A stretch of 41,234 nt of DNA from Neelides folsomi (Eukaryota > Arthropoda > Collembola > Neelipleona > Neelidae), in the NCBI GenBank assembly GCA_034687125.1, contig JAQGBZ010000488.1, positions 1 through 41,234 on the forward strand, written 5' to 3'. The stretch's first letter is position 1. Each line of letters opens with the position of its first letter. The notes under the pieces are model-generated. The model saw nothing but the letters and a program-made list of their open reading frames with translations, ran no database searches and was not told the DNA's origin. Shown piece after piece: positions 24,801-39,093 of this stretch. A program made the translations under genes and the position numbers.

Positions 24801-27800
24801 CTCTTGGGAGTCTGGCCGAGGCAGTCAGTTTGGCACTCACATTTCCCCATAAACCTTCCCTTCTCCGTCTTCTTCCTTGGTCTGAGGTTCAAGAGACCAG
24901 GCTTTAAGATAGCAAGTTAAAGGAAACGAAAGAGACGAAGCTTGCAAAGTCGAAGCTTGAAGACTAAAAAGACTGAGGGAGAAAAAAGGGAATTCACCCG
25001 CCTGGAGGAACCCCATACACCCGCACAGTTCTTATATCAACTTCATCGGTGTTTATACGTAACTCTGGTCATATACTCCCTATACGTTTTCCTTGCTCCA
25101 ATCACCTAACCCATCCACATACACGAGGAAGTTGAACAGCTGTGGTGTGTTGTTGGCCTTTTTATATACAACCTAAACATGCCTTCCAGCATTGTAATTC
25201 TTATTCGCTGGAACTGAGCGAACCTTCCATTAACCTCCCAAACCCCGTGCCATTCACATCCTCCTTTAACTCTCCAACTAATCGAAGGAGCCTAGAAAAT
25301 CAATACAGTTTCACACACAGTTATCTTTGGCTAAATTAAGCAACTTAATAACTCACTTTAAATAAAAGTAATCTGAAGAATAAATTACAAAGAACTGAAT
25401 CATAAAGTGAGCTTTGAAAGGATTTTTCTCAAAGAGTTTCTTTGTTTCGAACAAGGAAGAATTATTTAAACTGGTCGTGGTCGTGTTTGGATGAATTAAA
25501 AATGAAGAATTTTATAATTGTCAATTATAAAAGCTTCCTCTCTTGGTATTTCCAAATATGGGTTTCAGGTAATGACCATTTCTTTTAATAATAATTATAA
25601 TTAACTTAAAACTCCCTCACTTTAAAAATTGAATTTAATATTTGGCATTGGCCAAAAAAGTGTTAAATTGAACATTATTGTTAATGAATACACAAAGTAC
25701 ACATGTATTATATAAAAATATAATTAATTTCTTTGCAAAGTGAAAAAAAGTAAAACTAAACTGTGTCAATTGTTTTATAATTGTAAAGAACGAGCTTGGA
25801 ATTATGACTCGTGTCTTGAAGTGAGTGTGTAGGTTAAGGACAAATTATTTTATATAAGGATTGTATATATTAGAATGGGATATTATAATGAGCTCAAACT
25901 GTCGTGGAATCATGAAGTGATAAATTGGGTAAAAGAATGGATTTTGGGATAGATAGAGTAAATTGGGAGATAGTAGGCCGCCCTGGTTGACTTATTCTTC
26001 AAGGTGAATTCCCTTTGTACCTTTCATTTGCCATTTAGCTGGCTTTATATTTTATGGTTTCGCATTACTACCACTTAGCACTCGTCACTACCATTTTTAC
26101 ATGAGCTTATCAAACTTATATAGTGGTTCTTAATTACTATATATTTGTGTTAGTGAGTCAGTTGAATTATTGAAATTCATTATTTTTAAACGCGCTTTTC
26201 TATTATTGATCAAAGGAGTTAAAATATCAACGTTTCATTTTTATTTAATGGTGATTGTATGAGATGGAATAAGTGAGAGATTGTTTGTCTTCAAGAGATT
26301 TTTTTCCTTGTCTGCAGCCATCCGTCCCCTTCTTTGTCTGACCAATTCCCCCACTTCAAACTCATACCTTTACCATAAGAGACAATGGAAGTTGAAGAAG
26401 CAGTTGTAGGAACTGAGATAGGAGATGAGCCCCATTGCTTCAACTTCCCTTCATAGCCCTCACACAATTCTTTCTTTCCAAAACTACTGAAACATCAATG
26501 CCTCATTTATAATTACGACCCTGAAAATGCTAAAAACTCAAGTTTTGTCAAATAATTATACTTTCAAAGAAATTTGATATGGTAGGGAATAAAGTATTAA
26601 AAAATAAATGATGAATTATCTTTAATAGAATCGTTACAACAAATCGTTTTAACCCCTTTTATCTTTTTTACAATCATTCAATTAACAATTTTTATTGACA
26701 TTTCTAGCTCACTTTATATTAATTTCGTACAAAGTTCAATAGTATAAAACCATATAAAAAGCATTGTGACCAAGGTGATTTTGGTATGAAATGATCTTCT
26801 ATTATGATTAACGATTAAAGGGAGCGTGGGTGTTTTTAGAGTTTACAGGAAGCTACGGAGAATGATAAATTGAGAAATAAAACAATATGGAGTAATTGCA
26901 ACTCACAAAAAGTATTGAAAATTAATAATGATTTTTTCGTCATTAAAAAAAGATTAAGATTATATTTCCCCGTTACTCATCACGACACGTGGAGAGTGTA
27001 TAATCTGCATAAAGCCAATTTTTTATGGAGAAATGACGAAGTAGGAAAGGAAGCTCCGTTTGATCCAGTGAACAAAAGATTATTTTGAGGTGATCGACAC
27101 TTAAACCATTCAGGTCCTTTTGGACACACAACGGTAGTCAATCTCTATAGGTATAATTATATATTGCATTATGAACAATATGACCAACCCGACATACCTT
27201 ATTAGTAACAGAAACATAATATTATGTTATCAACTTCTTTCGAATAAAAAAATTTTGTCTGCACGTTCAAGTTGTGAGATGATGTATGAATCAACGTGAA
27301 GACTTTTGACACGTCGCGTTACAATAATCCACCAAGTAGTGAACCTGAGCAATACACACCGCATATTGTAATTTAACGTTAGGAAATCTCAGTTAATTGA
27401 CGAAGGAAATCCAAAGTCAAAGTCCAATTTCTCATCAATTTCATCGGTCATTCATCTTTTGGTTCATTAGCTATTAATTTCAATATAACCAATCATTAAA
27501 TGTAAAGATTCATTGTTATTTGAATGAACCTTTTAAATGAAAGGTTCCCGACTGCGAATGAGTTTTTAGTTTGGGCAAGTAGCGAGTTAATTTTTTTACA
27601 TTCAATTCATTATTCCAGTATTATGCATACTTATATTTATTTTATATATTATTCATGAAACATTTGGCAAGAATTCGTGAATTTCGATAAATTCAAAATT
27701 CAAACTTATATCCACTGAATATAGTGAAATTGATGTAGGTTAGTTTTTTGCAGACCAATTAATCGGTGTTAGTTAATTGAACACTTTGTGTTTCTTTACA

Positions 27801-30800
27801 TTTTTATAATACAAATGAATATTGAGAATATTTAACACTATGAGAGGAAAACGAGAAGGGAAAGTTTTACGGGAACGAGACATGTTAATGTGAGAATTCG
27901 TTATTATAAATTCTTAAATTCTATTTAAGGTTCATTTAGAGTTGAAAGTAGGAATATGTTACATATGTATGAATGTGCATATATTGTAAATTTCATCTTT
28001 GAATTCTTTTTTTCCTGCAATTCTATAAAATCAAGTTCATGTATACATATATTGTGCATATATTGTAGTATAAAACAATAATATAAATATGTACCATAGG
28101 TAATTATGTACCTTTAAGTTATCTTTATAAGTAAATGCATGGCTATACATATCTAAATAGCTATTACCTATATACCTATAAAAGATTATTAGGTAGGAAA
28201 GAATAAAAGATTATTATCCTATACATATACAATGTACTAATAATGTATGTAAAGTTACAAGCAGTTGTAATATTTTGTATAATCTACAAAATTGTAAACT
28301 GTTTTACGTTTATTTTCTCATGTACTTCTGTATTACTACATTTTTGCCTCATTTGTTTGGCATTTGTGTGCTTTCCTCCATGGAACATCAATTGTTGAAC
28401 TTTACATACAAATGGATTCAAGAGTAGTGGAATCATGATAGCCGATTTCTCAGAAACTCTCTGCATAAAGTCATAATCCATAAACATTTCCTTCTCTTTC
28501 CATATTCATTTATTCGTTTTAATATTTCTTGGGTTAAGTAATGTGGAGTTTGATGGTTGGAGATGTTACGGAATCTTTTGCTTCTTGTTCACGTGAAACT
28601 CATCCTTGTGAATTCTCAGCCCTTTTCACTTCATTTCCACTTTGCTAATTAATTTGCATATATGAAATATTTTATTATTAAAAACTGTCTTTTGGATGTC
28701 TTTTTCGTCGAGGCAGTTGCTTTGTTTGCTGTAAATTTAATGAAATTGCTAAAACAATTGGCAAATTGTATGTCTGAAAAATTTTTAAACGGTACGTGAT
28801 TTTATTCATTTAATTGCTTACGCATAGAAAAATATATCCTGCTATAGAGGTGCTTATGAATACTGTGATTGTAGATTCATGATTACGCAGAATTTGAGCT
28901 TTTTATAGGAGAACAAATGCAATTAAGATTACACTTTTAGGAAATTGAAACATTATCATACCAATCGTTTTATAAATTGCATATTGAGACAACAAAGGAA
29001 TTTCCACCAATTTCAATTTGGCCATTGGCCCATTTGAATAACTATAATGAAAATTTAAATCGACATTATACACGTCTGTTAATAATAAATAATAATGTAA
29101 GTAGTTAGAATGGTTAAATGGAATTGGCTTCAATTAGTGGAATTTGTCATTGAAGATTTGGCCGTTTCTTCCTTAAAGTGCGAGATTCACATTTTTTTAT
29201 CAAGAGGAAAACGAAACTGAGTTTGAGATAAAAAACTGCATCTCTTGTTAGTCCATTGTTCCATTGGCGAATAATTGTTCGTTTTCAAGGTTCACGAGAC
29301 TGGGAAAGAGAAGAATCCTTCGGTCGCTTTATTAACATGATCTGATCTTCACCTTCCAAACTCACTTTTTATTCATCATTTGCTTTCAACGCTAACCACA
29401 TAAAGAGATTTACGTGTCAATTCCCATTAAGTTTTGACTCATAATAACCCATAAAAGTTATTGCTTTTTTCATCTTTAAAGTCTATCCACTAAACATATA
29501 CTATTAGCTATAATGTATGTACATATAATAATTAATAATCAACTATATTCACCTACATAATACCAATAAATAATAATTGGTAATAAATATAATTCATTTT
29601 TCCTTTTTATACTACACGTGCCGATCTTTTGAGCAGAAAAAAATTAATCATTATATTGCAGTATTTAACAATATGTACCTAACATTGGTTCATATTCATA
29701 ATGCTTTAATATCATTATTGCCTATATTTACAAATTACAACATTCTTAGAAGCACGATTATGCCGCTAAAGAATTACGCAGACTTTAGGCATTCATGTGT
29801 GCCACGGAACGATTGTAAATAAACATTGAAAAAGTTTAATATAAATTTAGTTATCATGAAATAATGAGTCAATTTCCTCATCAATTAAACGTTTTCCGAT
29901 CTATGTATATTTAATTAAGATGACGAGTCGATGAGCAATAAAATAAAGTTCAATTAGGGACATGCAAGACTCAAATGCATCGATTAAATGTATGAATGAT
30001 TCAATATAACTATTTGAGTACTGTTAGATCAGAGGTTAGGAAGGAAAATATAATCTATATTCTTTATTTATGTTATATGTGTTAAAAGAGATTACACTCA
30101 TATTTAGCTGAATCATATTTACTTAGATTAAAGATAAGACAAAGGAGGCGGGCCACAAACCACATCCTCTTTTATTTACTTAATGTACTTATATTCGTCA
30201 ATTCCATACTTCCTCATATAAAACTTGAATGCTTCAAACAAAGCAACAATGTTGGGAGATAAATGAGTCAACAGGAGAGAAACAAACGCTCCTTTATTTT
30301 TTATATTTTATAAACAATATTATTGACTTGATTTTAAAAGTAAATAGTGATAAACGGGTTTATAATAGGGATTCATATCTTATTCATACAGCTATCGTCA
30401 TATTAAATATGTTTACCTACCTTAAATGTACAATAGTATACTAATAATAAGTTAAGACTACATATTAGTTATTCTACTATTAAAGATTTAGTTAGTACTC
30501 GTATATGGTTTAACAAAATTAGAAATTACTCTATATACAAATATATTATATTCTACTCTATATAATATATTTGTATTTTTATTTAATACTTTACCTATTT
30601 TTTATTATAATCAGTAAAAGTACGTTTTTTGCTTTATCTATAAAATGAACTAAATAAAGTTCAAAAATATCAAATCAATAAGAAAAAAAATTGTTCAAGA
30701 AACAGGATTAGTGAATCATCAATTTAAAAGCTTTACTTTGAATTTTTCAGATTTTTTTTTACATATAATGGCATTTAATTCAAATATTTAACTAATACCT

Positions 30801-33800
30801 ATGATATGCCTGACCGTATTACTAATTCGGAAGTCGATATGTTGCTGATTATTAATTAAAAGTTAGATTTTATATTCAATTGGGCAGTGAAAACATTTTG
30901 AACGAAAAGAAGGCATTTCGAGAGATATAAATGTAGCATGTTTATGAAGGGGGTTCATTGATAAAAGCTAATCAAATTTTGCGAAGAACAAGTAGGGTAC
31001 ATTCTGAAAATATTTTTATCTGAAGAGGAAACTGTCGTTGTGGTGACCATTAGAGAAAATGAATTGAGCACAAATTGAAACGTAGTAAAGATGATAAACA
31101 AATAAAGAGGTTCGGCTCAAGGCGGAGTTCTATAGATTAAATTCTTTTTTTTAATTTTATCTCTTAACTATACTTATACATACATACAATATTTCTTACA
31201 TTCATAACATTTAATAACAATATACATCATATATTTTTAGAAATATATATTTTAACGCTATAATTATTTGAAATAGCGGTAGATATATCAAAATGTTAAA
31301 TAAAAATCGGTCAAATAATAAAAAATAGCTAAATAAATTATTTTTAATAGACGAAGAAGACAATTTATTGATAAATCTAATATTATGCTTACTACTATAA
31401 TCATATTAATATTGTATGTATATTAATTAGTAATTAGTTAAGCATAACTGGTTTATAATTTATCTATGCAGATTTTTATTAGCGTATTGACGCACATATG
31501 ACACACATAATATTAGTAATATCTTTAATATATGCATTGATACGGTCTATCCACGAGTAGTTTTTTATCAAATGTTTTTGAGTTTTTTGAGTTCTTATCA
31601 GTACATTTCACTTTTGCTTTGCTAAGCCAAAAGTCTAATTAATTAACTCCCAATGGATCACTTGAAACATTGATAAGTTTTTTTCTCAAATTGTTTTGAC
31701 TTTTCCCAAGAAACGATGAGAGGAATGGCCATGAATGAATGATGCTAAATGCTTTCAATTTATGGGTTTGTTATTTACCTCATTGATATTTTGTTATAAG
31801 GCCATCCGTTTGGATTAATAAACTTTCAATAAGATCCTTCGAGTTTTATTAAAAAACCAGAACGTTACTAAAGGAAGGATTTGTCCAATGTTTTATAAGC
31901 TCTTTTACAATATTACGTTTCTTTAATGTTTTCAAGTTCGAGAAGTTCGAGTAATTAGTAATGGTAAAAAAGAATGTTCAGATCAGAGTTGTTCATAACC
32001 GAAAAGAATTATTTTGAAGGAGTCGAAGGGAGTTCAGGGATTTCATCAATCTCCTCACGCATCTCTTTTCCTTATGTAATGTTGAGAATAAACAGGATTT
32101 GACCTAAGATCATCTTAATTCCTCAAGATAAGCTCAAAAGAACCAAGCGAGTAACCATAACTTGCCTTTTCATCATGGTCGTCCCTTTAACTACCGGATA
32201 TTCCTCCTTTTTCTTCTCTTCTATCACACTTGGTCTCCTATTAATTTGTATTGACAAAAAGTCAACATCCTCAAATTCCAATCATTCAACACCTTGGATT
32301 GAACTTTGACTTTGACATTAACGATTTCCTTGTGACTATTGTATAACAACTAATTGTTTACTAACTCAATTTGCAATGTAATTATAGCAATATGTATACA
32401 TAAATAAGTGAGGTCAGTTTAATGACAGTTAGCCATGACAATAACTTCGAAATTAGGAAATTGAAGTTAAAATTAAACAATGAATGGGTTTCAGAGCCTT
32501 TGTAACAAGGTTAAATTATTCAACAATATTTTTTATTTTTATTTTCAGTTGTGAATGCCACTGCAGCCTTGGTGATTGGAAGTGCTTTAAGGGTCCTATA
32601 CAAGGGCTTTGACATGTTGGGGTCAGCCGTCATCTTCTTTGCTGTGAAAGTCCCCAAGGACAAAGAAATCCTACCTGCCCTTGGAGATCGACAAATCCTG
32701 AAAATGCCGATTTCGGAAATAGCGGAACAGGTAAGCTTTTACAATTCCTTGACACATTTACCATTTTAAGCTCCCGACTATCCGTAACTAATTGGCTTCA
32801 AGGGGGTTCAAATAATACTTAAATTTAGTACAATGGCCATGGAAACTTTTGAAGTAAATACTACTGTATTTATCAAGTGAAGAGGCTCTCAATTCGAATG
32901 GAGTTAAAAACATGAGCTATATTTTAAAAATATTTGTGAGTAGACCTTGAAAATGTTACAAAGAGTTTTCCATATCACGAGGCCATACAAGCTACATTAA
33001 TATAACAGGAATATAACGTAGGTATTGGTCCTACCTGAGGTGTTCGAAGGAGTGTTTGAACTTGAAGATATTTATAGTTTAATGGTTCACATTGTCGGAC
33101 TGTCCACTGACCCACTTATTCAAACAACAGCGACATATTTTTCTCACTATAATAAATGAACTACAATACGTACTTAAAAAATATAACCTCAATAGAGTGT
33201 GGCTATAATAATGTGCATTCAAAAGTATCTATGGCTTCTATGGTATATATTTAGATAGATGCATGTATTCAAATATGTTGAGTACTTTACTATGAAATGA
33301 TTATCTATTAAACATTAGTAAATTACAATAAGAATTATAAAATGGACCATTAGGATAATTTTATATTTGCGATATATTTTTTGCTCTTTTCTTTTGATTC
33401 CTATGTTGAAAATTCGTTTTAGTCTACCATACTGATATACCTAAATAGGTAGCAATTAATAATGTCAATTGTAAATATTAAATAAGGAATAAGTTGATGA
33501 CAGGTTATGCAATTCAACAAAGATTACAATTTTGTATGCATTTGCGTGCATTTGGTCATTTGACAACTTAAGTTTTATAAGATATATTATGATGAATTTG
33601 TCATGTGCAGTAGGAAATGTTAATGTTTAATAAAAGCCATACATTTTTATGCAAGTAACGTAGTTTAATGTTGATAAATTACTGAATTACTCGACAAAAT
33701 ATATCATATCCTACATTATATAAATACATAAATATTATGTTAAATACATAAATAGCTACACTAACACATAGAATTATTCGTTTTTTCCTTAAAGTTAGAC

Positions 33801-36800
33801 AAAAAAATAAAAAGTCTACTTTTGTATCATTTAAATAAGAAATACAGACAGGTAATTTAAAATTATGTATAAAAAGTATTGGCTTTAAGTACAGATAATT
33901 GGATTTTTTGCATATTACAAATAGATTACTAAAATCATACCAAAAGCTCTAATACTATATCAGTAATATGGTTCATAACACGTGATTTGCCATTTAAGAT
34001 ATGTTACATAACGTTAAACGTTTTTAGATAAAATATATATATGGTAATGGTATATAGACTTTTGCCTTCTCATCATTTCTATATTTATTTGTATACACCA
34101 ACCTAATCGTACACACTCATTACACCTACACTTCCGCGTAATTTTCGATCATTTGGGTTTTAATTTCTTGCATGTGTTAAAACAATTTATTATTTTAAAT
34201 TAAAAAATAATGCTGTATACATACGTATACCTATTACATCTCACTCCAGACCAGAAATTTCAAATAATAATACAAGTATCTCGTACTTTATATTACATCA
34301 ATGTTTAAAAAATGAAAGGGAATCTCATTTCACAGCCAATTTTATAATTCTCAGGCTACTTAAAACTAAAATTTTAAGAACCAATGCTAAATGGAAAAAT
34401 AATAAAATTTTAAATGTTCACAGTCTTCTTTGGTCATAAAACCATATAGTTATAATGATTATGTTAATTGATTTAATGACTATTTAGATTCGCCAACGCA
34501 AGACAACGGCTGAGGCAGTGGTTCGGGAATTCATGTTGCGAGTGAAAGAAGTCAACGGAAGCCTCAATTGTGTTGTAGATGAACGATTTGATACTGCGAT
34601 CGAAGAGGCCAAACGGTACGACCGACTCATCCAAAGCGGAGAATTTGAAGATTTGCGGGAAAACTTTCCACTTCTTGGAATCCCCTTCACCATCAAAGAT
34701 TCTTTCGCCGTTGAGGGTATCAAATACGGATTCCATTTAGGAATGGTTCAATGTGTCGGTTGAATGATTTAATTTATTTTTATTCCTTTTTACCTAATTA
34801 CCCTTTGTTCATTTTGAACAATTTTTCGCTAATTCGTAGTTAATTGTCCGATGAACTATTTATCCATTTTCACATTCATTTCTTCAATATTTTCAATTGA
34901 AGATTTATATAAATATACATTGTTGTTCATAATTTTCAATATTTATTTCATTTTGCTTTATTATTTTTTTGGTGTAAGGATGCTTGTTAAGTGTGAATTT
35001 GTAAATTTGAACTTTCGCGCCTCTGGGTAGATAAGCCTGTATATTAATATTGTAATAATGTAATTAGGATTGAGGCACACTGCTGGATTGTATCATCGGA
35101 AGAACCACAAAGCTACTGAGGATTCGGATGTTGTTAAAACTTTGAAAAAAGCGGGCGCTATTCCTATTGGAGTCACAAATGTCTCGGAACTTTGCATGTG
35201 GTGGGAGTCAGTTAACACGGTTTATGGAAGATCGAAGAATCCCTATGACTCTCGTCATATCACTGGTGGGTCTTCGGGAGGCGAAGCGTCGCTCCAAGGA
35301 GCCGCTGGATCCGCTTTTGGAATTGGTTCGGACATTGGAGGTTCTATCAGAATGCCAGCTTTCTTTTGTGGAATTTACGGACACAAACCAACTACCGGGC
35401 TTATTTCAAACGTTGGACAAGTAAGCGGCCATTTTAAAATGATACTTGTTTACTAAAATATTTGATTAATTATTAATCAATTATATTCATTATCAATATT
35501 ATTAAATTAATTTAAAGAAATGATCATTCAAGTAATACATAGCTACTTCTAAAAACATAGATATAAGATAAGATACAAAAAATAACATAACTGTTTTTAT
35601 TCATTTTAGGTCCCTTTGACTTCTGGCCGTTTATCTGAATTTTTAACCACTGGACCGTTGGTTCGTCATGCAGAGGATCTCCGACTCCTCTTTGACGTCA
35701 TGGTGGGAGACAATTTGAGCAAAGTGAACAAAATCCCAGACCTCTCCAAAGTGAGGGTTTTCTACATGGAAGATGACGGCGGGAGTCCGTTGGCCACCCC
35801 TGTCCATGAAGAAATTAAACAATCAATGAAGAAAGTTCTGGAATTGTTAGAGAAGAAATACGGGCTTAAACCTAAAGTATGGAAAACAAAATCTTGATTC
35901 TTTACTTTTATTACAATTTGTTTTCTTTATACATAATCTCATAATAAGCTTCTTCGAGAAATATAATATCAAATATCATTAACATGAACAAACACCGATT
36001 CCGTGTGTTTGAATGTTTTTGTCTAACAATGATAACTTGAATCATGTTTTACAATCTTGATCTTAAGTAGCCGTTTAACTAATTAAGATATTAAGAAGAA
36101 TGTTAAAGTGCATATAATTACCATTTCCTTGATCTCAAATCTCTGTGCAGAAAATCCTCAAAGTTCCGCTTTTGCCTTCGCCCTTGTCTCACTTGCACTT
36201 TGCGCCCGCCCAACCAGAGAGAAAATGATTAGTGGAGACGCGAGGCAGCAAAGTTCGTGTTTCGAACGTCTCGCACTTCGCTCCACTCACCTGTCACTTT
36301 TCCCCTCAAATTCCCACACATTCACCATTTAACTTTATATTTAATGTCTTGTTTAAACCGTGTTAAATGTTAAATTCATTCATTCACAGCTTTATGCACT
36401 TCCAACATCAATTGACATCATTTTTTATTGGCAAAACCTTGAATTCGGAATTTCTTCCATTTCACTTATTCTTGGTTCTTATTTTGTTTAAATATGAAAC
36501 AAATGCCATTTGGCTATAAACCAAATTGTAAACTTTATGGTTAATTGACATTTAACCGTACTTGTTAAACTTAACATTTACCATCGAATTGCATTGTAAA
36601 AACATTGAATCAAATCAAAGTAGAAATTATTATGAAATAATCTTGAAACATTTTTATATAAACGTTCAATTATTCGAAGTAGCGATGCTTATGAGATCAA
36701 TTTTTATTACCAATTTTACTTATATTTAATGCGTCTACAGATGTTTGTACATTAAAGCGATTTCTTATGTACACTCAAAACAAATGCCTCATTTATTTAT

Positions 36801-37624
36801 ATAAGTTTTATTGCAATTACATTAACTTTGTTTTTTTTACAGAAAGCCAATGTTGATAAACTTTATCATAGTCTGGAAATTTGGGCACAAGCAATGTCAG
36901 GAGCGGGAGTTCCAACGTTTTGTGAAGAATTGGCACAAAGAGAGGGAAAGGTAAATGAAAATCTATCTTTTAACTTACTGTAAATTTTAATTCATTTTTG
37001 ACAAAATTACTAAATTTTATAATATTTTAGATTAATCCATTCTGGGAAATTGTGAAATTTTTGTTCCGTCGTTCACCTCACACCCTTCCTGCACTCGTCT
37101 TGGGAATGATTGAGAAATTGGCTTATGCTGGGAAGAATCTTCCAAGACATAAAGAAATGATCGATATGGGTTATGCCCTTTCGAAAGAACTCCAAGTGAG
37201 ATATTTGTTAAAATTGAAAACCCCATTCATTTCCCCTGATATTTAGTAATCGCTAATCACACAAATATGTATGAGGAATTTTTAAATAAATATTATAGTT
37301 GCTATTCTCACTTATAATATAACGTATATTTATTAATTTTTTAATTTTTAGGAATTGTTGCGGGATGATGGTATCATGCTGTATCCCGGATTTCCCAGCA
37401 CTGCTCCACGCCACCATGAGCCAATCTTCCGCCCATCAGACTTCTCCTACACGGCCATTTTCAACGTCGTAGGTGTCCCTGTCACTTCAGTTCCTTTGGG
37501 ATTCGGGTCCAACGGATTGCCGCTTGGTATTCAAATAGTTGGGGGAATGTTCTCGGACCATTTGAACATGGCCATTGCTCAAGAGATCCAAGATTCCCTC
37601 GGCGGTTGGGTCCCACCTTCATAG
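21844..37624 (+). CDS. FAAH2: Fatty-acid amide hydrolase 2-like amidase
   Basis: Eight exons close in phase: 21844-21940, 32549-32730, 34488-34716, 35068-35420, 35610-35876, 36843-36950, 37031-37195, 37352-37624, giving 557 aa (human FAAH2 is 532). An N-terminal hydrophobic stretch (about 34-66) should anchor it to a membrane. The amidase-signature triad is intact: K163 in IPFTIKDSFA, S238 in GGSSGGE and nucleophile S262 in SDIGGSIRMP. The K-S-S spacings (75 and 24 residues) equal those of FAAH (142, 217, 241). The family hydrolyses fatty-acid amides such as anandamide or oleamide to the fatty acid and amine; the substrate here is untested. The first intron is 10.6 kb, far longer than any other in the window. 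A late AATAAA at 38150-38155 may end the transcript. Confidence 0.93.
21941..32548 (+). other. 10.6-kb first intron of the amidase gene
   Basis: No exon, RNA gene or transposon end was recognised. Most of it is AT-rich. The part from about 24690 to 25340 is distinctly richer in G and C, with short repeats such as two GAAGCTTG copies 10 bp apart near 24937, and is the best candidate for a regulatory block or an unseen non-coding exon. A hairpin lies at 23761-23798. Confidence 0.4.
23761..23798. repeat. Short hairpin in amidase intron 1
   Basis: Perfect 10-bp arms CTTCTCTTCA and TGAAGAGAAG enclose a second paired segment with one bulge and one mismatch and a 5-nt loop. At 38 nt it is too short for a typical animal microRNA precursor. 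Confidence 0.4.
32731..34487 (+). other. Second intron of the amidase gene, nothing recognised
   Basis: About 1.76 kb of AT-rich sequence between exons 2 and 3. No repeat structure or open frame stands out. Confidence 0.35.
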
Positions 37625-38565
37625 GACTCTTTTTATTTATTTATTATTTATTTATTCTTTAATTGCGAGTCTTGGGTGGAATAGTCAAAAGAGGTGGATT
37701 CGAGACTCGACTTTGAAACTGTATATAATTTCATTAGCTAATGTATATTAATTTTAAGGCATTTATTTCTAAGTAATATTTTAATTAATTTTAAATTGTG
37801 TTATGCAATGTTGAATAACCGAAATCAAGAAATTGATGTGATACTTTTAATATACTTGTACGATATACGAAAATGATGAGGAAAAATGTTATCATCTCAT
37901 CATAGCTTAAATGTACATTTAAGCCATTTTAATCGCAATGTAAATAATTTTGAAATATATTCAATATAGCTGTTAGGTTGTTAGTTCTGAAAATGTTTAG
38001 TATTCAGCCAATAATAATTAAAATATCTTACTAAATGTGTCAATTCTTTAAATTATTAACTACATATAAGCCAAATGCAATCAAACTCATAAGATTTTAT
38101 AATATACTCTACTATGCCCATGATTTTCAAACTTATGATAGATGTTTTTAATAAAAACAATGCCCTTAAAATTGCGTAAAAAATGTCACATTAAAACCTT
38201 CAACTATATAATTCTAGGAATAAGAATTTAAATAATGATTTTCTTATTTTTGCTATTTTAGTTATATTCAAATAAAAGTTTTTCTATTCTTCGTTAGTAG
38301 AATAGCAATTAACTTTATGTAATTGCGTTTTATTGTCTATATAGCCATAACTAATATTAATCCATAATCATTAATATTACATTTCCAATGAGTTTTTTAT
38401 CCATTGTTTTGTATCTAAATTGTATAATTTGTAAAAAAAACAGACACTCAATACTATTTAAAAAAATAATGTCAGATATGTTAATTTCAATTGTAATAGG
38501 CCAAAAATGCAATAAAATTTAATACAAACATTGATGATTTACTTCTTTAACATACTTAAATGAAT
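37625..38565. other. Intergenic after the amidase, probable 3' UTR
   Basis: AT-rich, no gene seen. AATAAA at 38150-38155 is a possible polyadenylation signal. Confidence 0.3.
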
Positions 38566-38695
38566 ACGAGCGTGAAGTACAAGCATTAGCAAACAGGGTA
38601 GTACAACAAATATAAAAGATTCCATTTTGGTTATCTAACTTTGTTAATATTCACGGGGCGGAATATAGGAGATCATGCATGTACTTCACGCTCGT
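38566..38695. repeat. 130-bp inverted repeat, possible short MITE
   Basis: Perfect 16-bp arms ACGAGCGTGAAGTACA (38566-38581) and TGTACTTCACGCTCGT (38680-38695) enclose 98 bp. Similarity continues a little inward (AGCATTAG against TGCATGAT). The size and arms fit a small non-autonomous element, but no target duplication is evident. Confidence 0.55.
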
Positions 38696-38809
38696 GTTGT
38701 TCTATGTTCAACTTCGATTGGAGATAATAACCTTCCTGGAAATGATACAATTAATACAATTATCAAAAAGTCATTAATAAAACAAATCTGTAAATTCAAT
38801 TAAAAATTT

Positions 38810-39093
38810 GGCTGGACTTCCGCAAACCTGCACACCATGGTGCACCATGCTAAATCCATGGTTTTTCATGGTGCACCATATAAAATTCCCCTTCACCATG
38901 GTGAGTTTAATGTTGATTTTCCTATCTCAAGTTGGGATATTTCTGACCTCACCATGTTGAGCAAACCTTCACCATGGTGCACCATCTCCATGGTGAACCT
39001 CACCATGGTGTACCATTTTTGATCCATGGTGCACCAACTCACCATGCAATTCACCACTTTTCACCATGGTGAGCTCAAAAATCCAAAAATCGG
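38810..39093. mobile_element. CACCATGGTG foldback element, copy 2 (partial, inverted)
   Basis: The left end, GGCTGGACTTCCGC...CTGCACACCATGGTG, aligns with the reverse complement of the right end of the element at 1470-1886 (GGCTGATCTTCGG...CTGCACACCATGGTG). Similarity runs through AAATTCCCCTTCACCATGG, GAGTTTAATGTT and CACCACTTTTCACCATGG in the same order. Five full CACCATGGTG decamers are present. The opposite terminal arm is missing, so it is a truncated or rearranged copy in inverse orientation to copy 1. Confidence 0.8.

Noticed and set aside
24610..24840. 76-codon minus-strand frame in the amidase intron
   Set aside because: It overlaps the G/C-richer island, where stop codons are rarer. 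Its sequence is not protein-like and no splice partners were found.
26870..27088. 72-codon plus-strand frame in the amidase intron
   Set aside because: No ATG at the start, no recognisable motif, and a length expected by chance in 10 kb.
36108..36332. 74-codon plus-strand frame in amidase intron 5
   Set aside because: The amidase coding sequence closes in phase without it, and it would insert a non-family segment.
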